A stretch of 64,000 nucleotides of DNA from an uncultured Opitutia bacterium (lineage in GTDB: Bacteria; Verrucomicrobiota; Verrucomicrobiia; Opitutales; UBA953). This document shows positions 8,601-16,483 of this stretch, one piece after another. The notes beneath the pieces were generated by a model. It searched no databases, was not told where the DNA came from, and saw nothing but the letters and a program-made list of their open reading frames with translations. Numbering within the stretch: the stretch's first letter is position 1; each line of letters starts with the position of its first letter. Both the position numbers and the translations under genes were made by a program. The stretch is taken from positions 90,767 to 154,766 of the forward strand of contig CAMFKE010000008.1 in the NCBI GenBank assembly GCA_945957395.1. The letters are read 5' to 3'.

Positions 8601-8848
8601 CGCAGGCGCTCGAGTCCGGGCACGCCTTGCAGCGTGCGTTCCAGCGGCGCGGCCACGGAGGATTCGACTTCCTCCGGGGCGAGGCCGGGGGCGGGGGCGA
8701 GGAGCGTGACGGTCGGCCGGGTCAACTCCGGCAGCACATCCTTGGGCAGGGTGAGCGCGCTGTGCAGGCCGAGCGCGAGCACCGCGAGTGCGGCGACGAG
8801 CACGAGCGCGCGGTGGCGCAGGCAGGCGCGGATGAGGGACTCAAGCAT
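5648..8848 (-). CDS. Heavy-metal efflux RND transporter permease (CusA/CzcA family)
   Basis: A 1066-residue inner-membrane proton/metal antiporter of the tripartite pump. The first helix (RALVLVAALAVLALGLHSAL) is followed by LPKDVLPELTRPTVTLLAPA, a periplasmic porter domain, and membrane segments including GGLAVAVGLVVDDAVVDVEN with the intramembrane acidic residues of RND pumps. The second half repeats the pattern, ending with VAVAGIGARNTIMMIDHYLHL and LLDIALTPTVFLH. Its start overlaps the adaptor gene by 8 bases, so the two are translationally coupled. Residues about 423-452, in the cytosolic segment between two helices, are an in-frame insertion of heptameric DNA repeat (see the repeat entry). 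Metal specificity is not certain; a ZntA-type ATPase nearby suggests Zn/Cd/Co. Confidence 0.93.
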   Translation of the reverse strand: MLESLIRACLRHRALVLVAALAVLALGLHSALTLPKDVLPELTRPTVTLLAPAPGLAPEEVESSVAAPLERTLQGVPGLERLRTRTEAGLALVIAEFDFGRDSRRIRTLVQERLAGFSDQLPPGASVEMVPETSLMGEILLVGFKAEPGVISASELRDLAERRVRPALLAVKGVAEISPIGGGVLRFEIAPDPDRMRALGVTWDDILAAARDAGLNASAGFAAGPEKERAIRVTGLALDPAKIAGTPVKLPGDRRVTLGEFATVRLAPAPMRGDALVNGVPGVILGVTKQPRVDTPALTARVEEALKALAPTLPKGATPIVLFRQAEFIGHAAHNLTEALRDGALMVAAVLILFLANIRTTLVTLTAIPLSLAASALTFAAFGFSVNAMTLGGLAVAVGLVVDDAVVDVENVFRRLREAAARKQVAGDRWKVKGSDAENQPTDATSNLTPHTARLPANEVREVVASASVEVRSGILYATLLIALAFAPLYALPGIEGRLFAPVATATIVAMLASFVVSLTVVPALASLLLPAAALKAEKDSLVLRALKAANAKLLLGPALRHPWLACLAALLMTASAFSLWPLLGKNFLPAFNEGSLLVSLVNAPGTSLERATEVGASGSRMLLDIPEIRSVGQRVGRAENSDHVMGANVVEYDIEFNEGGRPRKEVIAEVRARLNTIPGTAMNVGQPLAHRISHMISGVSAQIAVKLYAQDTDKALRHADALAAKVRAIPGATDVSVERLPSVPQLRVIPDRDRCAAAGVAPGALARLAADMLGGATVTEWRDGPLVRPVVVQVPENHRLAPEAIRELPVDAPDGRAYRLGDLAEVREEYGPPQINRENGERRVILSANVSGADLSAVAERVKALVAETPAPEGVRVSVEGEYESRVAAGRTMAVAAAAALLLAAALLYTHFGSLSLAAQVLVNIPLALLGGLVAAWWLLGDISVATLIGFVAVAGIGARNTIMMIDHYLHLMRHENEPFSRAMVIRGSQERLAPVLMTALSAGIALTPLLLAAGEPGKELLHPVAVVIVGGLVSSTLLDIALTPTVFLHFGRAGALRALAARRE
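7494..7580. repeat. Paired heptamer arrays inserted in frame inside the RND pump gene
   Basis: Array 1 at 7494-7514 is GTGTGAG, GTGTGAG, GTTCGAG. Array 2 at 7553-7580 is CACCTTC, CACCTAT, CACCTGC, CACCTGC. A 38-base spacer separates them. On the coding strand this reads through as low-complexity residues KQVAGDRWKVKG ... TSNLTPHTA without a stop. The pump frame is intact on both sides. Confidence 0.85.
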
Positions 8849-10271
8849 CGGAAACCTCCTTGTCCTTGCGGCGGCGCAGCGCGGTGAGCGCGAGACCGAG
8901 GAGGATGGCTTCGCCGGCGGCGAGGGTGGCGAGGAAGACGATCCAGGATTCAGGCTTCAGGCTCGGGATTTCAAACGAAGCGGCGGATGCCTTTTCGTCG
9001 GCGTGATCGCTGTCCGGTCCGTGCGCATGGGGTGTGGCGGCGGTGGCGTCGTGCTTGCAGTCGGGCCCGTGCGCATGCGCGCCGCCTTGCTTTTCGAGGC
9101 CGGCGAGCGGGTCGAGATCGAGGTCGGCCATGGGCGCGTCGAGGTCGTCGTCGTGCGCTGCGGGAGCAGGGGCGTCATGCTTGCAGTCCGGGCCGTGGAT
9201 GTGGCCGGGGGCGGGCGAGCCGCCTGCGCTCCCGGTGGGCGCTGCGGGTCCCTTGGTGGAGGAAAGCTCTTCGCCATTGGGGCCGTGGGCGTGGCCGTGC
9301 GCGGCGTCGAGAGCCGCCTTGAGTGAGGGCGAGGAGGAGTCGGCGTAGCGCAGGGCGAAGGAGCCCTTGGTCGCGACTTTCTCTCCGGCGGCGACGCCCG
9401 AGAGGATGGCGACGAGGTGCTCGTCGCCTTCCCCCACGACGACGGGTCGCTTCGCGTAAACCCCGGGGGCGCTTTCGACGAAGACGAACAGGTCGCCCTT
9501 GTCGCCCTGCACGGCTTCACGCGGCGCGGCCACCGGCAGTGTGGATTCCGCAAGGATCACGCGCGCCTCGGCGCGGCGGCCGGGGGCGAGGGCGCCGTCG
9601 GTGTTGTCCAGGATGAACCGGGCGGTGACGGTGCCGGCGACGGGGTCGGCGAGAGGGGAGAGCGAGTGAAGGGTGAGCTCGCGCATCGGCGCGCCGGAGG
9701 GCGTGAGGCGCGCGCGGGTGAAGCCGGCGCGGAGTTCTCCGGCCCGGTTCTGCGGTATCCTGATTTCGGCGACGAGGCGTGTGCGGTCGGAAAGGCGCAG
9801 CAGGGCGGCGTCCGGCGATACGGGCTCGCCGAGGCGCGTGAGCACCTCGGTCACCGTGCCATCGGCGAGCGCGGCGACGGGCACGAGCGCGGGTGGTCCT
9901 CCGGGTTGGCGCGACTCGATGACGGCGAGCGTGTCGCCTTTTTTCACCGAGTCGCCTAGCGCGACCTTGAGCTCGACCACGCGTCCGGCGATGCGCGGGG
10001 CGGCGGAGGAGTCGCCGCGCGGGTCGGCGACGATTGCGCCGAGGGCGAACACGGTGCGGGCGATCCGTGCGGGCGCGACGACGGCGGTCTGCAGGCCGAG
10101 GTTGGCGCGCTGGGTTTCGGAGAGCGCGACGCGGCCGGATGCGTCGGAGCCGCCGGCATCTCCGACGAATTTCGAGACATCGGCGCAGCCGCAGGCGGTG
10201 GAGTGCGCATGTTGGGCGTGCGCGGCGAGGGGCGCGAGCGCGAGGAGGGAGAGCGGGATGATGTGTTTCAT
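8841..10271 (-). CDS. RND efflux periplasmic adaptor with His-rich C-terminus and extra membrane helix
   Basis: A 476-residue membrane-fusion protein linking the RND pump to the outer-membrane channel. The ATG at 10271 (MKHIIPLSLLALAPLAAHAQ) opens a signal peptide; the frame upstream to 10547 is not protein-like. The mature N-terminus has HAHSTACGCADV, a likely metal site. The adaptor core (GRVVELKVALGDSVKKGDTL, lipoyl-type; GTVTARFILDN; a beta-barrel) is followed by about 110 residues rich in His: HGHAHGPNGEE, HIHGPDCKHD, AHAHGPDCKHD, HAHGPDSDH. The protein ends in a predicted helix WIVFLATLAAGEAILLGLAL and a basic tail. Standard CusB/CzcB lack this arrangement. It overlaps the pump gene by 8 bases. 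Confidence 0.9.
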   Translation of the reverse strand: MKHIIPLSLLALAPLAAHAQHAHSTACGCADVSKFVGDAGGSDASGRVALSETQRANLGLQTAVVAPARIARTVFALGAIVADPRGDSSAAPRIAGRVVELKVALGDSVKKGDTLAVIESRQPGGPPALVPVAALADGTVTEVLTRLGEPVSPDAALLRLSDRTRLVAEIRIPQNRAGELRAGFTRARLTPSGAPMRELTLHSLSPLADPVAGTVTARFILDNTDGALAPGRRAEARVILAESTLPVAAPREAVQGDKGDLFVFVESAPGVYAKRPVVVGEGDEHLVAILSGVAAGEKVATKGSFALRYADSSSPSLKAALDAAHGHAHGPNGEELSSTKGPAAPTGSAGGSPAPGHIHGPDCKHDAPAPAAHDDDLDAPMADLDLDPLAGLEKQGGAHAHGPDCKHDATAATPHAHGPDSDHADEKASAASFEIPSLKPESWIVFLATLAAGEAILLGLALTALRRRKDKEVSDA

Positions 10272-10317
10272 TGTGAGAAGGTCATTGTTGTGGGTGTGAT
10301 TTTCAGGGTGGGCATAA

Positions 10318-10626
10318 TCAGCGGCGGCCTTGTTTCTTTTTCGCATCGGAGAATGCCCTGTTTCGGATCTCGGAGAGGTCCTTCCTGGCCTCGTCGAGAG
10401 ACTTGCGGGCGGATTCGATGGCTGCCTTGTCTCCCTTTGATTCGGCGTCTCGGAGGGCGTCCCGGGCATCTTTGTATCTTTTTTCTGCAGCGTTGACCTT
10501 GGGGTCATCTGAGACGTCGATGGACTTGTATACTCGGGGGCGCACATTGCGCGCTTGGAGTGAGGGGATGATCGTACCAGAGGCGATCAGGGTGAACAGC
10601 AGGGTGATTTGGGTAAACTTGTTCAT
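10318..10626 (-). CDS. Small secreted coiled-coil protein in the metal-efflux block
   Basis: A 102-residue protein of no recognised family. The ATG at 10626 opens a signal peptide (MNKFTQITLLFTLIASGTII) ending near SLQARNV. The longer frame to 10734 would overlap the channel gene and is not needed. The mature part is highly charged, with heptad-like alanine/leucine spacing (AAEKRYKDARDALRDAESKG, SARKSLDEARKDLSE), suggesting a helical hairpin or coiled coil, and a basic end KKKQGRR. It lies between the channel and adaptor genes on the same strand, so a role in the efflux system is a guess from position only. Its GC content is a little lower than that of its neighbours. Confidence 0.6.
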   Translation of the reverse strand: MNKFTQITLLFTLIASGTIIPSLQARNVRPRVYKSIDVSDDPKVNAAEKRYKDARDALRDAESKGDKAAIESARKSLDEARKDLSEIRNRAFSDAKKKQGRR

Positions 10627-10714
10627 GTTGGACGCAGCGCCGCCGTTTCCCCTTTTAGGGGAGGTGGCGCCTAGTTTTTCGTTTTGTGTGGAGGTCTGCG
10701 CTTGGGCGCGGACT

Positions 10715-12205
10715 TTATTTGGCGGAGCCGACAAAGCCGATGCGCGCCTTGAGCGCCGGGTGGGCGGCGGAGGCGGTTTCCCATCGGATGTACGCGAGCG
10801 CGGCGTCGCGGCGCAGCGTGAGCAGGCGGGTTTCGAGCTCGGCCTCCTTCTCGCGGGCGCGCAGGAGTTCGGCGTAGCCGACTTCGCCGCGCGTGCGTGA
10901 ATCCCGGATACGCTCGGTCAGCGCGCGGGCGGCGGGGAGCAGTTCCGTGCGAAGCGGGCGCATGAGCGCGCCAAGTCGCGTGTACTCGCCCCAGGCGGTG
11001 GCGGACGCACCTTCGGTCCGCAGGTTCTCGGCCGCCAGCTCGGCTTGCAGGCGCTCGCGACGGGCGCGCGCGGAGCGGATTTCGCCGCGGTTGTCGTCCC
11101 AGAGCGGCAGGGGGATGGAGACCTTGACGCCGACGAACCCGGCGGGGTTGTTCGAGGAGCCGCCGGTCTCGCGTTCGATTTCGCCGTAGAGGCCGACGCC
11201 GATGTCGCCGGTGCGTCGAGCCTCGGCCAGTCGCACGGCGGTGTCCGCGCCGTCGGCGAGGATTTTGCCGCGGCGGAAGTCGGGGCAGTCCTCGGCGGCC
11301 AGTGCCGGGCGTGCGCCGGGTGTGGCGTCGGGCTCGGGCAGTTCCCCGGTGATGGCGATGGGCGCGTTGGGGGCGAACCCGAGGCGGGTTTTGAGCCGGT
11401 CGAGCGCGGCGGCGCGGGCGGATTCGACGCGGGCGGATTCCGCCTTGGCGTCGGCGAGCGCGAGTTCGGCGTAGGAGGTGTCGAGCGGGGATTGCGCGCC
11501 ACCGGCGGCGAGCGCGGCGGCGGATTTCGCGGCCTCGTCGGCGAGCGCGATGCGTGCGGCGAGCAGGCGCAGCTCGGCGGTGAGGGCGATCGCCTCGACG
11601 GCTTCGCTTTTCACGGCGCCGATGAGGTCGCGCTTCGCGGCGTTCACCTCTTCGCGCGCTGCCGCCACCTCGGAGGCGGCGAGTTCGCGGGCGAGGCGGA
11701 GGCGTCCGGTGATGGGGAATCGCTGGGTGATCCCGGCGGAGAAGCGGTATGCGCCGGAGGCGGTGACGCCCGGGGCGAAGCCCGTTTCGAGTTCGGGGTT
11801 GGGCATGAGCCCGGCGCCGTCGAGCCGGCCTTGCGCCTCGTCCACGATGAAGGCGGCCGCGCGCAGGTCGCGATTGGCCTCCAGCGCGCGGGCGACGGCG
11901 GATTCGACGGTGAAGGACAGCGGTGCGGACGGGGCGGCGGCGCGATCCTTCGCGCAGTCGGGGCATTGGCAGCCTTCGGGGGCGGCCGCCTGGGCGGGCT
12001 GCGCCGACGGGACGGGCGTCGCGAAGGCGACCTCAGGTTTTGCAGTGGCGGGGACGGGCACCGGCTTGGTCCGGCTGGCTGGCGATGCGGATGTGGCGCA
12101 AGTGCCGCAGGCGCATGCGTCGGGCTTTGCAGCGTGAGCCTGAAGCGCCGGATGGATGAGTGTCAGCGCGGCGATAAGGTGGCCGCGCGTAAGGAGTGTG
12201 TGCAT
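10715..12205 (-). CDS. TolC-family outer-membrane channel of the metal efflux system
   Basis: A 496-residue outer-membrane efflux protein. The signal peptide runs to LQAHAAK. Before the channel fold there is a Pro/Ala-rich leader of about 70 residues with two cysteine pairs, ACACGTCATS and GCQCPDCAKD, that may bind metal and are unusual for the family. The OEP repeats are visible twice: FTVESAVARALEANRDLRAA ... GLMPNPELETGFAPG and, in the second half, GVKVSIPLPLWDDNRGEI with long amphipathic helices such as RALTERIRDSRTRGEVGYAE. With the adaptor and pump genes downstream it completes a tripartite exporter. Confidence 0.9.
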   Translation of the reverse strand: MHTLLTRGHLIAALTLIHPALQAHAAKPDACACGTCATSASPASRTKPVPVPATAKPEVAFATPVPSAQPAQAAAPEGCQCPDCAKDRAAAPSAPLSFTVESAVARALEANRDLRAAAFIVDEAQGRLDGAGLMPNPELETGFAPGVTASGAYRFSAGITQRFPITGRLRLARELAASEVAAAREEVNAAKRDLIGAVKSEAVEAIALTAELRLLAARIALADEAAKSAAALAAGGAQSPLDTSYAELALADAKAESARVESARAAALDRLKTRLGFAPNAPIAITGELPEPDATPGARPALAAEDCPDFRRGKILADGADTAVRLAEARRTGDIGVGLYGEIERETGGSSNNPAGFVGVKVSIPLPLWDDNRGEIRSARARRERLQAELAAENLRTEGASATAWGEYTRLGALMRPLRTELLPAARALTERIRDSRTRGEVGYAELLRAREKEAELETRLLTLRRDAALAYIRWETASAAHPALKARIGFVGSAK

Positions 12206-12311
12206 GTGAATCTGAAAAAACGGACGGTGATGTCGGCACGCACGCCCGCCAACGGGTGTGCGTGATGAAGGGCCGGGCGGATTTCACCCGTCGGCGGTCA
12301 CGGTCGTTTTG

Positions 12312-12740
12312 TCAGATCAACAAGGGGAGGGCGCCGCGTCCGTGCGTCTCGCGTGGGGGTTGTGACGGCGGCGCTTGGGGGCGATTCGCTTCAAGGCCGA
12401 TGAGTTCACATTCGATGAAAAGCTGATTCAGGGGCGCGTAAAAGGCTACGCAGGGCTCCGGTGTCAGGTTTTTCAACGGGGCCTTCTCGCCAATTGCAGC
12501 GTCTTCGCTCTCAAACGATTTGCACACCCCCGCTTTTTTGCCCTCCGGTGTTTTTTCGCATGGCTCCTGACCGGCGGGGCATGAATCTGCCACTCCTTGG
12601 TCACAGGAATCACCCATGGCATGGAGGTGGGACGCTCCGCATGGATGCTCGCACTTCGCCACCGCAGACGGGGCTATGACCATCGTCCAGAACAGGACGA
12701 GAGTCATCACTGGCGCGAGCCATGTGTGGATGCGTTTCAT
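12312..12740 (-). CDS. Cys-rich secreted hypothetical protein
   Basis: 142 residues with a clear signal peptide (MKRIHTWLAPVMTLVLFWTM ... APSAVA). The mature part has nine cysteines and several histidines, mostly in the first half: KCEHPCGASHLHAMGDSCDQ, DSCPAGQEPCEK, GVCKSF. This is compatible with metal binding or disulfides. The C-terminal part is Pro-rich (RPQAPPSQPPRETHG). It is not a family I recognise. It sits 48 bases after the P-type ATPase stop and before the channel gene, so it is probably co-transcribed with the efflux genes; a periplasmic metal-capture role is an inference. Confidence 0.65.
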   Translation of the reverse strand: MKRIHTWLAPVMTLVLFWTMVIAPSAVAKCEHPCGASHLHAMGDSCDQGVADSCPAGQEPCEKTPEGKKAGVCKSFESEDAAIGEKAPLKNLTPEPCVAFYAPLNQLFIECELIGLEANRPQAPPSQPPRETHGRGALPLLI

Positions 12741-12788
12741 TAGACTCTGCCTTGGGAATTGATTGCGAATTGTAAGTCAAGCGACGAC

Positions 12789-14780
12789 TTATCGTAGCAG
12801 GCGCAGTGCGTTCGCCACGACCAGCAGTGTTGCGCCTGTGTCGGCGACTATCGCAAGCCAGAGCGAGGCATGTCCGGACAGCGTGAGCATGAGGAACAGC
12901 GTCTTGAGTCCGAGTGCGAAGGCGATGTTGAACCGGATGACGCCCATGGTGCGACGCGCCAAAATGACGGTGTCGGCGACCTTGGTGAGATCGTCCTGCA
13001 TGAGCGCGATGTCGGCGGTTTCGATTGCGGCGTCACTGCCTGCGGCTCCCATGGCGATACCCACTCCAGCGGCGGCCATGGCCGGGGCGTCGTTTACGCC
13101 ATCGCCGATCATGCCGACCACGCCATGTTGTTCGCGCAGGGTTTTCACGACGGCTACCTTGTCAGCCGGAAGAAGCTCACCGTGGGCGCGGTCGATGCCG
13201 ACTTGGCCGGCGATGTGGTCGGCGGCGCGCTGATTATCGCCGCTGAGCATCACGAGGGTTGATACGCCTGCGGCTTGCAGCGCGCGCACCGCCTCGGCGG
13301 CGTGGGGGCGCACGGTGTCGCCGATAGCGATGATGCCCAAGACCTCCCCTGCGCAGGAATCATGAGGCTTGTGGCCGACGATGACCACGGACTGACCTTT
13401 GGCTTCGATCAGCCGGATGCGGTGCTCAATTTCCGCCGAGCAGATTCCCAGCTCATGGGTGAACCGGTGGTTGCCCACGAAGTAGGCGTGATTGTCTCGG
13501 GTGCCCTCGGCACCGCGTCCGCCGGTCGCCCGGTAATTCTCCGTGCGACGCGGTTCGATTCCGACTGATTTTGCGTGGGCGACGACCGCTTTGGCGATGG
13601 GGTGCGCCGAATGCTCGTCGATTCCGGCGGCAAGGCCGAGGATGTCGTGAACTGACAATTTGCCGAGGGACTCCACATTTAACACGCGCGGCTTTCCCTC
13701 GGTGATCGTGCCTGTCTTGTCCATCGCGAGCGCACGCAGCCTCGCGACGGTTTCCAAGTGGGCGCCGCCCTTCACAAGCACGCCGCGGCGCGCGAGCGCG
13801 GTGAGGCCCGCGACGATGCTCACGGGGGTCGAAATCACGAGGGCGCAGGGGCAGGCGATGAGAAGTAATACGCAGGCGCGGTAAAGCCATGCCGACCAAT
13901 CGCCACCGAAGAACATCGGAGGGAGAATGAACACCAGCAAAGCCCCCAGTGTGACGGCCGGCGTGTAATAACGCGCAAAAGTGTCCACGAAACGCTGGGT
14001 GGGGGCGCGCTGTTCCTGTGCTTCCCTCACGAGCCGGATGATGCGCGCGAGTGTGGTGTCGCCAGCCACCTTGGTGACGCGGACTTCCAGCGAACCTTCG
14101 CCGTTCACTGTACCGGCGAAAACGGTGTCGCCGGCGCGTTTGTCCACGGGCGTGGATTCGCCGGTAATGGGCGATTGGTTCACGGCGGATTCCCCTGCGA
14201 TCACTTCGCCGTCGAGCGGGATGCTCATGCCAGTTTTCACAGCGATGATGTCGCCTGCGGCGACCTGCTCCACCGGAATTTCGCTGAAGCGGCCGGCACG
14301 CTTCACCTCCGCCAGTTTCGGGGTGATGTCGAGCAGTGCCTCCGTCGCTCGGCGGGCGCGCCTGTCGGCCCATCCCTCAAGCCACTCCGCGACGCCGAAG
14401 AGAAAGACCACGGTCGCCGCCTCGACCCACTCGCCGATGACCGTCGCGCCGAGCGTGGCGATGAGCATGAGCAGGTTGATGTCCGGATACAGTCGTCGCA
14501 GGGCGGCGAGGGCCTTCGGAAAAACGAACCATCCGCCAGACACGATAGCGCTGATTGACAGGATTGTCGCCGCCTGCTGAGGCAGCAGCTTCGTCCATGC
14601 GTTCATCACCACGAATGCCAAGAGAGCACCCGAAATCAAAAGGCTCAGGCCCTCGGCGTTGGATTCCGCATGTGAAGAGCCGCAGTCTCCACACCCCTTC
14701 CTTTCCCCGGGTGCATTTTGGTGGTCATGTTTATGACCCGAGTGGCAGGGTGCGGATTTGTGATGATGCAGGCGGGACAT
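12789..14780 (-). CDS. zntA: Zn/Cd/Pb-type heavy-metal-translocating P-type ATPase
   Basis: A 663-residue P1B ATPase that pumps divalent metal out of the cytoplasm. Motifs in order: TGES (actuator), ACPCALVIST (transmembrane metal site), MDKTGTITEGKPR (phosphorylated Asp), SAHPIAKAVV (HP motif), IGDGVNDAPAMAAAGVGIAM, and a last pair of helices with GLKTLFLMLTL and ADTGATLLVVANALRLLR, the Lys/Asp arrangement typical of the zinc subgroup. There is no HMA domain; in its place is a short N-terminus with HHHKSAPCHSGHKHDH and GCGDCGSSH. The ATG at 14780 is chosen over one 17 codons upstream. It is first in the leftward metal block; no metal-responsive regulator gene is seen nearby. Confidence 0.92.
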   Translation of the reverse strand: MSRLHHHKSAPCHSGHKHDHQNAPGERKGCGDCGSSHAESNAEGLSLLISGALLAFVVMNAWTKLLPQQAATILSISAIVSGGWFVFPKALAALRRLYPDINLLMLIATLGATVIGEWVEAATVVFLFGVAEWLEGWADRRARRATEALLDITPKLAEVKRAGRFSEIPVEQVAAGDIIAVKTGMSIPLDGEVIAGESAVNQSPITGESTPVDKRAGDTVFAGTVNGEGSLEVRVTKVAGDTTLARIIRLVREAQEQRAPTQRFVDTFARYYTPAVTLGALLVFILPPMFFGGDWSAWLYRACVLLLIACPCALVISTPVSIVAGLTALARRGVLVKGGAHLETVARLRALAMDKTGTITEGKPRVLNVESLGKLSVHDILGLAAGIDEHSAHPIAKAVVAHAKSVGIEPRRTENYRATGGRGAEGTRDNHAYFVGNHRFTHELGICSAEIEHRIRLIEAKGQSVVIVGHKPHDSCAGEVLGIIAIGDTVRPHAAEAVRALQAAGVSTLVMLSGDNQRAADHIAGQVGIDRAHGELLPADKVAVVKTLREQHGVVGMIGDGVNDAPAMAAAGVGIAMGAAGSDAAIETADIALMQDDLTKVADTVILARRTMGVIRFNIAFALGLKTLFLMLTLSGHASLWLAIVADTGATLLVVANALRLLR

Positions 14781-15113
14781 GGAGGTTGTAAGGTTGCTGT
14801 TCGAAATGAAACACGAGTGGAGACTGCTCACTGTCTGGCACCAAAATCGGCGCGGGCCATGTGCGGGGTTGCTTCATTCTCTCTACCGATGGCGCTACTC
14901 GCCACGACGGCTCTGTCAAACCCGCTTGCCCATTCGTTGGGTTCCCATGTTTCTCTTGGAACCCATCAGGCCGGGGTGTTTGCCTCTCGCGTTGGTCTGC
15001 GGTGATGGCCGGAGGAGGCCGGGAGGGGCGTCCGCGGGTGCATGCGAATCTTGTGCGCCGGGGATTTATCCGGGCTTGCCCGTCGTGCTCGCATCCCTAC
15101 GAACCCCCGACCC
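14781..15113. other. Non-coding gap between divergent zntA-like gene and fabV
   Basis: About 330 bases with no convincing gene on either strand. It should hold the promoters for the leftward metal block and for rightward fabV. I see no clear MerR-type dyad or other operator. A Gly/Arg-biased open frame here is compositional only. Confidence 0.5.
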
Positions 15114-16316
15114 ATGTCGAACACGCAAGTCGTCAAGCCCCGCATTCGCGGATTCATTTGCATCACCGCCCACCCGGAGGGATGTGCCGCGCATGTGCGC
15201 GAGCAGATCGCGCATGTGAAGAAGGACAAACCGCTTAAGGACGGCCCCAAGAGCGTTCTGATCATCGGTTCGTCCACAGGCTACGGACTCGCTTCGCGTA
15301 TTGGCGCCGCCTTCGGTTCCGGTGCGGCCACCCTTGGCGTTTTCTTTGAGAAGGAAGCCGAGCCCGGCCGCCCCGCGTCCGCCGGCTGGTACAACACCGC
15401 CGCCTTCCATCAGGAGGCCAGGAAGGCCGGTCTGAAGGCGGTCTCCATCAACGGCGACGCCTTCTCCAACGAGATCAAGGCGCAGACCATCGAGGCCATC
15501 AAGTCGCAGATGCCCGGCGGCAAGGTCGACCTCATCGTCTACTCGCTCGCCTCGCCCCGCCGCGTGGACCCCAAGACCGGCGATGTCTATCGCAGCGTGC
15601 TCAAGCCCATCGGCCAGCCCTTCAGCGCCAAGAACCTCGACACCGACCGCAAGGCCATCTGCGATGTCACCATCGAGCCCGCCTCCGGCGACGACGTGAA
15701 GAACACCATCAAGGTGATGGGCGGCGAAGACTGGCAGCTGTGGATCGAGGCGCTCGAGGAAGCCGGCGTGCTCGCCGAAGGCGCGCAGACCACCGCCTAC
15801 TCCTACATCGGGCCCAAGGTCACCTGGCCCGTGTACCGCGACGGCACCATCGGTCAGGCCAAGAAGGACCTGGACCGCGCCGCCTCCGCCATCGACGCGA
15901 TCATGAAGTGCCACCGCGGCCGCGCTTTCGTGGCCGTGAACAAGGCCGTGGTCACCCAGGCCTCGTCCGCCATCCCGGTCGTGCCCCTCTACAACTCCAT
16001 CCTCTTCAAGGTCATGAAGGAAAAGGGCCTTCACGAGGACTGCATCGAGCAGATGTGGCGTCTCTTCACCAAGCAGATGTACAACCACAACTGCCTGGAG
16101 TTCGACGAGGACGGACGCGTGCGCATGGACGACTGGGAGATGCGCGAGGATGTGCAGGAAGCCGTCTTCAAGATCTGGCCCACCGTCTCCACCGAGAACA
16201 TCGACCAGACCACCGACTACGACGGCTACCAGGCCAACTTCCTCAAGCTGTTCGGCTTCGGTCTGCCCGGCGTGAACTACGACGCCGAAGTGGAACTGGA
16301 CGCGCCGCTCGTGTAA
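15114..16316 (+). CDS. fabV: Enoyl-ACP reductase, FabV type (trans-2-enoyl-CoA reductase)
   Basis: 400 residues, the normal FabV length. It catalyses the last reduction of each fatty-acid elongation cycle with NAD(P)H; FabV enzymes are typically insensitive to triclosan. The N-terminus KPRIRGFICITAHPEGCAAH, the nucleotide-binding VLIIGSSTGYGLASRIGAAF and the active-site Tyr-x8-Lys-Lys (VYRDGTIGQAKKDLDR) are all intact. The C-terminal NADH-binding extension ends FGLPGVNYDAEVELD. The ATG at 15114 is chosen over the longer frame from 15042 because the protein then starts MSNTQVVKPRIRGF as in the family. It is followed by a strong terminator and is a single-gene unit. Confidence 0.96.
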   Translation: MSNTQVVKPRIRGFICITAHPEGCAAHVREQIAHVKKDKPLKDGPKSVLIIGSSTGYGLASRIGAAFGSGAATLGVFFEKEAEPGRPASAGWYNTAAFHQEARKAGLKAVSINGDAFSNEIKAQTIEAIKSQMPGGKVDLIVYSLASPRRVDPKTGDVYRSVLKPIGQPFSAKNLDTDRKAICDVTIEPASGDDVKNTIKVMGGEDWQLWIEALEEAGVLAEGAQTTAYSYIGPKVTWPVYRDGTIGQAKKDLDRAASAIDAIMKCHRGRAFVAVNKAVVTQASSAIPVVPLYNSILFKVMKEKGLHEDCIEQMWRLFTKQMYNHNCLEFDEDGRVRMDDWEMREDVQEAVFKIWPTVSTENIDQTTDYDGYQANFLKLFGFGLPGVNYDAEVELDAPLV

Positions 16317-16340
16317 GCGGCGTATTCGCACATGGAAGAC

Positions 16341-16380
16341 GCAAGGCCGCCCGGGAATTTCCCGGGCGGCCTTGCGCTTT
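16341..16380 (+). terminator. Strong terminator after fabV
   Basis: GCAAGGCCGCCCGGGA from 16341 pairs perfectly with its complement ending at 16375 around a tiny AATT loop, followed by GCTTTT. It is symmetric and may also act on the minus strand. Confidence 0.85.
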
Positions 16381-16483
16381 TCGCCGCGGGCATCCCCGTG
16401 CGCCGCCTAAGTTTTCATGCGCCTGAAAACTTCGTTGGTATGAAGCTCCCCATTGGCGCGAAGGGCTGTGTCAGCCCGGCGAC

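Noticed and set aside
5777..8887. A 1036-codon plus-strand open frame opposite the RND pump gene
   Set aside because: High-GC antisense frame rich in Gly/Arg/His, with no recognisable domain; the minus-strand pump is clearly the gene. The same applies to long antisense frames opposite M42, fabV, recF-desulfurase, ligA and zwf.
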